From contig JACPHL010000030.1 in assembly GCA_016188625.1 (NCBI GenBank), positions 1-9,828 of the forward strand: a stretch of 9,828 nt of DNA, written 5' to 3'. The position numbers were made by a program, and so were the translations under genes. This document shows, in pieces, positions 5,871 through 9,828 of the stretch; position 1 is the first letter of the stretch; every line of letters begins with the position of its first letter. The notes under the pieces are model-generated. The model was given only the letters and a program-made list of their open reading frames with translations, was not told the DNA's origin and searched no databases. This DNA is from Candidatus Rokuibacteriota bacterium. GTDB lineage: Bacteria > Methylomirabilota > Methylomirabilia > Rokubacteriales > JACPHL01.

Positions 5871-6758
5871 ATGGAGATCGGGACGTTGCGGTTGAAGGTC
5901 GGCCTCGCGGAGATGCTGAAGGGCGGGGTCATCATGGACGTGACCACGGCGGAGCAGGCCAAGATCGCCGAGGACGCCGGCGCGGTGGCGGTGATGGCCC
6001 TCGAGCGGGTCCCGGCGGACATCAGGGCGCAGGGTGGCGTGGCCCGGATGGCCTCGGTCCGGAGGATCAAGGAGATCATGGCCGCGGTCACCATCCCGGT
6101 CATGGCCAAGTGCCGGATCGGGCACTTCGCCGAGGCCCAGATCCTGGAGGCCCTGGGGGTGGACTACATCGACGAGTCGGAGGTCCTGACCCCGGCGGAC
6201 GAGCAGCACCACGTGGACAAGTTCGCCTTCAAGGTCCCCTTCGTCTGCGGGGCCCGCGACCTCGGCGAGGCCCTGCGCCGGATCGGCGAGGGCGCGGCGA
6301 TGATCCGCACCAAGGGGGAGGCCGGCTCGGGGAACATCGTCGAGGCCGTACGCCACATGCGGAAGGTCACAGGCCACATCAAGCGGCTGACCACGCTGGG
6401 GCCCGAGGAGCTGATGCACGAGGCCAAGGAGCTCGGGGCGCCGTACGAGCTGGTCCGCTGGGCGGCCCAGCACGGCCGGGTCCCGGTCCCGAACTTCGCG
6501 GCGGGAGGGATCGCCACCCCCGCGGACGCGTCGTTGATGATGCAGCTCGGCGCCGAGGCGGTCTTCGTCGGCTCGGGGATCTTCAAGTCCTCCGATCCGG
6601 AGCGGCGCGCGAAGGCGATCGTCCAGGCCACGACCCATTACAAGGACCCCGATGTCCTGGCCCGGGTCTCCGAGGAGCTGGGCGAGGGCGAGGCGATGCG
6701 CGGGATCGACACCTCGAAGCTGGCCGAGGAGGAGTTGCTCCAGACGCGGGGGTGGTGA
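5871..6758 (+). CDS. pdxS: Pyridoxal 5'-phosphate synthase subunit PdxS
   Basis: PdxS is the synthase subunit of the DXP-independent vitamin B6 pathway. It condenses ribose 5-phosphate, glyceraldehyde 3-phosphate and ammonia from PdxT into PLP in the cytosol, as a dodecamer decorated by PdxT. The 295-aa length is standard and conservation is high throughout. The (beta/alpha)8 barrel carries Asp23 in GGVIMDV and the two catalytic lysines, Lys80 in VMAKCRIGH and Lys148 in [11 protein letters not shown], matching Lys81 and Lys149 of the Bacillus enzyme. Other signatures are [32 protein letters not shown] and the phosphate-binding [16 protein letters not shown] 5871 has AAAGGAGG (5855-5862) with an 8-nt spacer, the strongest ribosome binding site in the locus, fitting a product needed in large amounts. 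pdxT starts 4 nt after the stop. Confidence 0.98.
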   Translation: MEIGTLRLKVGLAEMLKGGVIMDVTTAEQAKIAEDAGAVAVMALERVPADIRAQGGVARMASVRRIKEIMAAVTIPVMAKCRIGHFAEAQILEALGVDYIDESEVLTPADEQHHVDKFAFKVPFVCGARDLGEALRRIGEGAAMIRTKGEAGSGNIVEAVRHMRKVTGHIKRLTTLGPEELMHEAKELGAPYELVRWAAQHGRVPVPNFAAGGIATPADASLMMQLGAEAVFVGSGIFKSSDPERRAKAIVQATTHYKDPDVLARVSEELGEGEAMRGIDTSKLAEEELLQTRGW

Positions 6759-6762
6759 GGCC

Positions 6763-7347
6763 ATGCGGATCGGGGTGCTCGCCTTGCAGGGCGATTTCGC
6801 CCTCCACGCGGAGGCCCTCCGGCGGGTCGGCGTCGAAGCCGTGGAGGTGCGCAAGCCCGCCGAGCTCGAGGCCGTGGACGGCCTGATCATCCCGGGCGGG
6901 GAGAGCACGACCCTGCTCAAGCTCATGGAGGCCTGGGGGTTCGTCCCCGCGCTGGAGAAGTTCCACGCCCAGGGCCGGCCGATCTTCGGGACCTGCGCCG
7001 GGCTCATCGTGCTGGCGCGGGAGGTGCTGAACCCGCCCCAGTTCTCCCTCGGGTTGATCGACGTCACGGTCGAGCGGAACGCCTACGGCCGCCAGCGGGA
7101 GTCCTTCGAGACCGAGGGGGAGGCCGCGCTCGGCCGGGAACCCGTGCCGATCAAGATGGTCTTCATCCGCGCCCCCCGCATCCGCCGCGTCGGCCCGGCC
7201 GTGACCCCGCTGGCCGGGCACCGGGGCGAGTGCGTGATGGCGCGCGAGGGCTCGGTGCTGGCGGCCGCCTTCCACCCGGAGCTCACCGACGACCCCGCCG
7301 TCCACCGCTACTTCGCGGGGATGGTGGAGGCCGCTCACCCCTGCTGA
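6763..7347 (+). CDS. pdxT: Pyridoxal 5'-phosphate synthase glutaminase subunit PdxT
   Basis: PdxT is the class I glutamine amidotransferase partner of PdxS. It hydrolyses glutamine and channels ammonia into the PdxS barrel. The 194-aa length is typical. The nucleophile is Cys78 in FGTCAGLIVLA, and the triad is completed by His171 and Glu173 in AFHPELTDD. The N-terminal GVLALQGDFALH and the PGGESTT loop (44-50), both PdxT hallmarks, are intact, as is VFIRAPRI. ATG 6763 lies 4 nt after the pdxS stop with GGTGAGG close upstream, so the two are translated together, as expected for obligate partners. Nothing looks broken. Confidence 0.98.
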   Translation: MRIGVLALQGDFALHAEALRRVGVEAVEVRKPAELEAVDGLIIPGGESTTLLKLMEAWGFVPALEKFHAQGRPIFGTCAGLIVLAREVLNPPQFSLGLIDVTVERNAYGRQRESFETEGEAALGREPVPIKMVFIRAPRIRRVGPAVTPLAGHRGECVMAREGSVLAAAFHPELTDDPAVHRYFAGMVEAAHPC

Positions 7348-7360
7348 CCTGGAGGGACCC

Positions 7361-8434
7361 ATGGCGGCGCCCCCCCGAACCGCGCACCCCTATCACATGT
7401 ACGACGCCATCCAGGCCCAGCCGGAGGCGATCCGCGCCGTCCTGGCCGCCAACCGCGACGCCGTCCGCGCCGCGGCCGAGCGGCTCCGGGGACTCGACCG
7501 GCTCCTCCTGGCCGGGATCGGCACCTCCTGGCACGCCACCCTGGTCGGCGAGCTCCTCCTCGCCACCGTGGGCGGCCTCGGGCAGCGGGTCCGGGCCTTC
7601 CACTCCTTCGAGTTCACCCACTACTGGCCGGCCCCCGGCCCTGCGACCGGCGCGATCGTCGTCAGTCACCGGGGGACGAAGCGCTACTCCCTGGAGGCCC
7701 TGGACAGGGCCCGCGGGGCCGGCGCGGTCACGGTGGCGGTCACGGGGAAGGGGAGCGGGGACGGGATCAAGATCGCCGACGTCGTCCTCACCACGGTCGA
7801 GCAGGAGGCCTCGGCCGCCCACACCATCAGCTACACCGCGGCGATGGCGCTCCTGGCGGCGCTGGCCGCGGAGCTGGGCGGGGGGGCCGTCGCCGAGGTC
7901 GAGCGGCTCCCGGACCTGGTGGCGGCGATGCTGGGGCAGGAGCCGGCGGTCCGGGCCCTGGCGGCCCGGTTCCGGGACCGGCGGCGCTACTACTTCGTCG
8001 GGGGCGGTCCCAACACCGCGACCGCCTACGAGGCGGCCCTGAAGATGAGCGAGGCGAACCACACCACGGCCCTCGGGTTCAACGCCGAGCAGGTCCTCCA
8101 CGGCCCCTGGGTCGCCATGGACGCCGAGGATCTGGTCGTCCTCATCGCCCCGCCCGGGCCGGCCTACGAGCGCTGCCTGGCCCTGGCCAGGGTGGCGCAG
8201 GCGATCGGGGCGCCGGTCGTCGCCCTCGTGGAGGAGGGGGACCGGGAGATCGCGCCCCTGGCGGCCGCCGTGCTCCCGCTCCCGCGGACGCCCGAGCCGT
8301 TGACCCCGATCCCGGCGGTGATCCCGCTCCAGCTCTTCACCTACCACCTGGCCCTCGAGCGGGGCGCCAACCCCGACAGCTTCCGGGCCGAGCATCCGTC
8401 CCACGCGCGCGCCCGCGCCGCCTACTCCCTCTGA
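7361..8434 (+). CDS. Double-SIS sugar-phosphate isomerase/deaminase, GlmS-like without glutaminase domain
   Basis: This 357-aa protein has two SIS (sugar isomerase) domains, at about residues 45-175 and 205-345. It resembles the isomerase half of GlmS (glucosamine-6-phosphate synthase) and the AgaS/FrlB-type deaminases. Visible signatures are GIGTSWHATLVGELLL (52-67) and SHRGTKRYSLEAL (102-114) for the first phosphosugar site; KMSEANHTTA followed by AEQVLHGPW (242-250), the counterpart of the GlmS 'E-x-K-H-G-P' element; and LALERGANPDSFR near the C-terminus. The N-terminal Cys glutaminase domain is absent, so glutamine cannot be the amine donor; an isomerase or amino-sugar-phosphate deaminase is more likely, and the substrate is unknown. 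It starts 13 nt after the pdxT stop with GGAGGG (7351-7356) upstream, so it belongs to the pdxST transcript. A link to the PdxS sugar-phosphate substrates is possible but unproven. Confidence 0.9.
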   Translation: MAAPPRTAHPYHMYDAIQAQPEAIRAVLAANRDAVRAAAERLRGLDRLLLAGIGTSWHATLVGELLLATVGGLGQRVRAFHSFEFTHYWPAPGPATGAIVVSHRGTKRYSLEALDRARGAGAVTVAVTGKGSGDGIKIADVVLTTVEQEASAAHTISYTAAMALLAALAAELGGGAVAEVERLPDLVAAMLGQEPAVRALAARFRDRRRYYFVGGGPNTATAYEAALKMSEANHTTALGFNAEQVLHGPWVAMDAEDLVVLIAPPGPAYERCLALARVAQAIGAPVVALVEEGDREIAPLAAAVLPLPRTPEPLTPIPAVIPLQLFTYHLALERGANPDSFRAEHPSHARARAAYSL

Positions 8435-8456
8435 ACCGACTGGAAAGGAGATCGAG

Positions 8457-8855
8457 ATGCCCGCCACCATCCCCGAGGAGTACCGCGACCTGTTCGAGAA
8501 GCGCATCTTCCCGCATCTCACCACCGTGATGCCCGACGGGAGCCCCCAGGTGACCCCGGTCTGGTGTGACTTCGACGGGACCTACATCAGGATCAACTCC
8601 TCGAAGGGGCGGGTAAAGGACCGGAACATGCGCCGGGACGCGCGCGTGGCCCTGGCCGCGATCGACCCCGACAACCCTTACCGCCACCTCCTCGTGCGCG
8701 GGCGCGTCGTGGAGATCACCGAGACCGGCGCCGACGATCACATCGACGCCCTGGCCAAGAAGTACCTGGGCAAGGACCGCTACCCCTACCGCCAGCCCGG
8801 CGAGGTCCGGGTCACCTACAGGATCACCCCCGAGCGGGTCCGCGGCGCGGGGTAG
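8457..8855 (+). CDS. PPOX/FDOR-class split-barrel oxidoreductase (FMN or F420 dependent)
   Basis: This 132-aa protein has the split beta-barrel of pyridoxamine-phosphate-oxidase-like flavoproteins. Motifs are TVMPDGSPQVTPVWCDFDG (23-41), the phosphate-binding SKGRVKDRNMRRDARVAL (49-66), RGRVVEI (81-87) and the helix HIDALAKKYLG. The pattern and length match small FDOR-B proteins often annotated 'PPOX class F420-dependent oxidoreductase'. FMN, F420 and haem binders share this fold, so the cofactor is uncertain, and it should not be called PdxH without further support. It starts 22 nt after the SIS gene, with AAAGGAG (8444-8450) 6 nt before ATG 8457, and is the last gene of the vitamin B6 operon. 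The context makes a role in B6 salvage or redox chemistry tempting, but that is inference. Confidence 0.9.
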   Translation: MPATIPEEYRDLFEKRIFPHLTTVMPDGSPQVTPVWCDFDGTYIRINSSKGRVKDRNMRRDARVALAAIDPDNPYRHLLVRGRVVEITETGADDHIDALAKKYLGKDRYPYRQPGEVRVTYRITPERVRGAG

Positions 8856-8861
8856 ATCGCG

Positions 8862-8878
8862 GCGCCTGACCCTGGCGC
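8862..8878 (+). terminator. Weak hairpin after the pdx operon
   Basis: GCGCC (8862-8866) and GGCGC (8874-8878) form a 5-bp stem with a 7-nt loop just past the last pdx-operon stop. Only a pyrimidine-rich stretch, not a T-run, follows. It is a possible terminator by position and otherwise weakly supported. Confidence 0.25.
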
Positions 8879-9025
8879 GTCCGGACTTCCCTCTTGACCG
8901 GACACGGCTCCCGTGGTAGTCAGGGGGACACTGCCGTCAGGGGCGTTCGAGTTCCGCTCGGCCGGGGTCTCTGTCGGCGTGCGTCGGGTGAAGTGGCCTA
9001 CTCGTAGGGCTTGGGAGGAACAGCG

Positions 9026-9495
9026 ATGCGGTACCTGGCTTCTGCGGTGATCCTGCTCTGTTTGAACCTGCTCAGCTACAGCTCGTGATCGGGAGCGTGA
9101 TCTTCACGCAGGAGATAGACGGGGTCAGGGTCGCCGTCGAGGCGTCCAACCTGCCCCCCTGGTTCCACGGCTTTCACATCCACGCGGTCGGCAAGTGCGA
9201 GCCGCCCTTCACCTCAGCCGGCGGACACTTCAACCCGGCCGGGCGTCCCCACCCGGTCCATGCCGGCGACCTGCCCAATCTCCTTGTGAACGACGGTGGG
9301 AAGGCGGCGATGGCGGTCAAGACCGCCCGCTTCGCGGTCAACGACCTGTTCGACGCCGACGGGAGCGCGGTCATCATTCACGCCGATCCCGACAACCACG
9401 CCAACAGCCCCAAGCGATACGGGACGCCCGATGATGCCACGCTCGCCACCGGGGATGCCGGGGGCCGGATCGGCTGCGGGGTGATCAGTCGATGA
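9026..9495 (+). CDS. sodC: Cu/Zn superoxide dismutase with frameshift between signal peptide and mature domain
   Basis: SodC dismutates superoxide outside the cytoplasm. The mature domain (frame from 9085) has HGFHIH and GGHFNP, then a short zinc loop HPVHAGDLPN, the DADGSAVIIHADPDNHANSP motif and GDAGGRIGCGVI. Numbered from 9085, the ligands are His31, His33, His48, His56, His59, Asp62 and His99, and the disulfide cysteines are Cys38 and Cys131. Only two residues separate His56 and His59; this short-loop form occurs in other bacterial SodC-like proteins. Upstream, ATG 9026 with GGGAGGAA (9013-9020) encodes a hydrophobic export signal, MRYLASAVILLCLNLLS, but that frame stops at TGA 9086-9088. 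The mature frame is offset by one base and has no good start: GTG 9085 lacks a ribosome binding site and would omit the signal and first strand. One missing base around 9058-9072 would rejoin them; some of the first beta hairpin may also be lost. Confidence 0.85.
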
Positions 9496-9556
9496 GGGCA
9501 TAGGGGCGCGGACCCCGGTAGGGACAACTCGTTCCGGACGACCTGCTCACGACCCA

Positions 9557-9578
9557 GGGGAGGGAGGTCTCCCTCCTC
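9557..9578 (+). terminator. Putative terminator hairpin after sodC
   Basis: GGAGGGA (9559-9565) pairs with TCCCTCC (9570-9576) around a GGTC loop, extendable by two more pairs (one G-T). The stem is stable, but no T-run follows, so termination is inferred from its position between sodC and the next promoter. Confidence 0.4.
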
Positions 9579-9653
9579 AGAGGCTCCGTGAGACCCCGCC
9601 AGACCGGATCCATTCTCCTCATAAGTGACTATATGTGAAGGTGAAATTATCCC

Positions 9654-9683
9654 TTGACACCGGGCGTGACTGGGTGGGATAGT
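9654..9683 (+). promoter_or_regulatory. Sigma70-type promoter of the last gene
   Basis: A perfect TTGACA (9654-9659) stands 18 nt before GATAGT (9678-9683, four of six to TATAAT), behind an AT-rich stretch (9620-9650) unusual here that may act as an UP element. The start of transcription would be near 9690. It is the best promoter match in the window. Confidence 0.6.
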
Positions 9684-9697
9684 AGTGGTCAGACCAT

Positions 9698-9713
9698 AAT
9701 ACCGGAATACCGG
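9698..9713 (+). repeat. Tandem 8-bp repeat, possible operator
   Basis: Two perfect adjacent copies of AATACCGG (9698-9705 and 9706-9713) lie just downstream of the predicted transcription start, between promoter and gene. Direct repeats at this place could be a repressor site; no regulator can be named. Confidence 0.4.
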
Positions 9714-9749
9714 ACCCAGGCGTCGCAACGCGAGCCGGCAGGAGGCACC

Positions 9750-9828
9750 ATGGCGCATCTGATCTGTGAGGTCGTCTATCGCGGGATCTTCCAGAAGAAC
9801 CTGGCGTCCCGGATCACCCGGGGGATCG
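9750..9828 (+). CDS. Start of an unrecognised gene, cut by the window edge
   Basis: ATG 9750 follows AGGAGG (9740-9745) with a 4-nt spacer and lies downstream of a TTGACA promoter, so a gene clearly starts here. The visible 26 residues are MAHLICEVVYRGIFQKNLAS followed by RITRGI, continuing past the window end. There is no signal peptide. The fragment is too short for me to name the family. Its own promoter separates it from sodC. Confidence 0.75.
   Translation, partial: MAHLICEVVYRGIFQKNLASRITRGI

Noticed and set aside
5799-7067. Long minus-strand frame opposite pdxS and pdxT
   Set aside because: Antisense to two highly conserved genes; no family motifs.
7283-8524. Long minus-strand frame opposite the SIS gene
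   Set aside because: Gly/Arg/Asp/Pro-rich shadow with no motifs, opposite a clear double-SIS protein.
9086-9088. UGA ending the sodC signal-peptide frame as a second selenocysteine codon
   Set aside because: The frame after it is not the SodC frame, so read-through would not produce the enzyme; a frameshift explains the data better.
9378-9758. Minus-strand frame across the end of sodC and the following spacer
   Set aside because: It covers the sodC C-terminus antisense and runs through the promoter region; no ribosome binding site or family similarity seen.
1-9828. tRNA, rRNA, CRISPR array, insertion sequence or prophage
   Set aside because: No cloverleaf, rRNA-like stretch, regularly spaced repeats, transposase or phage gene could be recognised; the G6/C6 repeats are too irregular for CRISPR.

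Overview
The window is very GC-rich, with codon third positions almost all G or C, and is densely packed with short operons. It looks like a free-living high-GC bacterium, probably Gram-negative. GC bias, the gene set and the G6/C6 intergenic hairpins recall uncultured Rokubacteria/Methylomirabilota genomes, but this placement is inference from general knowledge, not a search result.

Layout. (1) 62-2652, plus strand: a promoter drives four tightly packed genes: a 59-aa GatC/AtzG-like small subunit, an amidase-signature hydrolase with a complete Lys-Ser-Ser triad, a MOSC-Smr fusion protein, and a 66-aa unknown protein. (2) 2679-2770: a hairpin-rich spacer between convergent operons. (3) 2771-4066, minus strand: reading in the direction of transcription, an AhpD-like gene with an in-frame UGA, a second hairpin-repeat spacer, a beta-phosphoglucomutase-like HAD phosphatase, and a coupled 58-aa gene. 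(4) 4067-4268: a divergent regulatory region. (5) 4269-8855, plus strand: a vitamin B6 locus with a MocR/PdxR-type regulator (frameshifted in its DNA-binding domain), pdxS, pdxT, a GlmS-like double-SIS protein lacking the glutaminase domain, and a PPOX/FDOR-fold flavin or F420 oxidoreductase. (6) 8856-9495: a Cu/Zn superoxide dismutase whose signal peptide and mature domain lie in different frames. (7) 9496-9828: a strong-looking promoter with a tandem 8-bp repeat, then the start of an unrecognised gene cut by the window edge.

How the genes work together. PdxS and PdxT form PLP synthase, which makes pyridoxal 5'-phosphate from ribose 5-phosphate, glyceraldehyde 3-phosphate and glutamine-derived ammonia. 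The regulator ahead of them is of the type that senses PLP. The small subunit plus amidase resemble an AtzG-AtzE-like two-subunit amidase more than a GatCAB enzyme, since no gatB is present.

Most striking observation: the minus-strand AhpD/carboxymuconolactone-decarboxylase-family gene looks like a selenoprotein gene. A UGA falls exactly at the second cysteine position of the family's CxxC motif (C-T-S-UGA). The frame stays open on both sides with continuous family similarity, and a strong hairpin follows the UGA at the spacing expected of a bacterial SECIS element.
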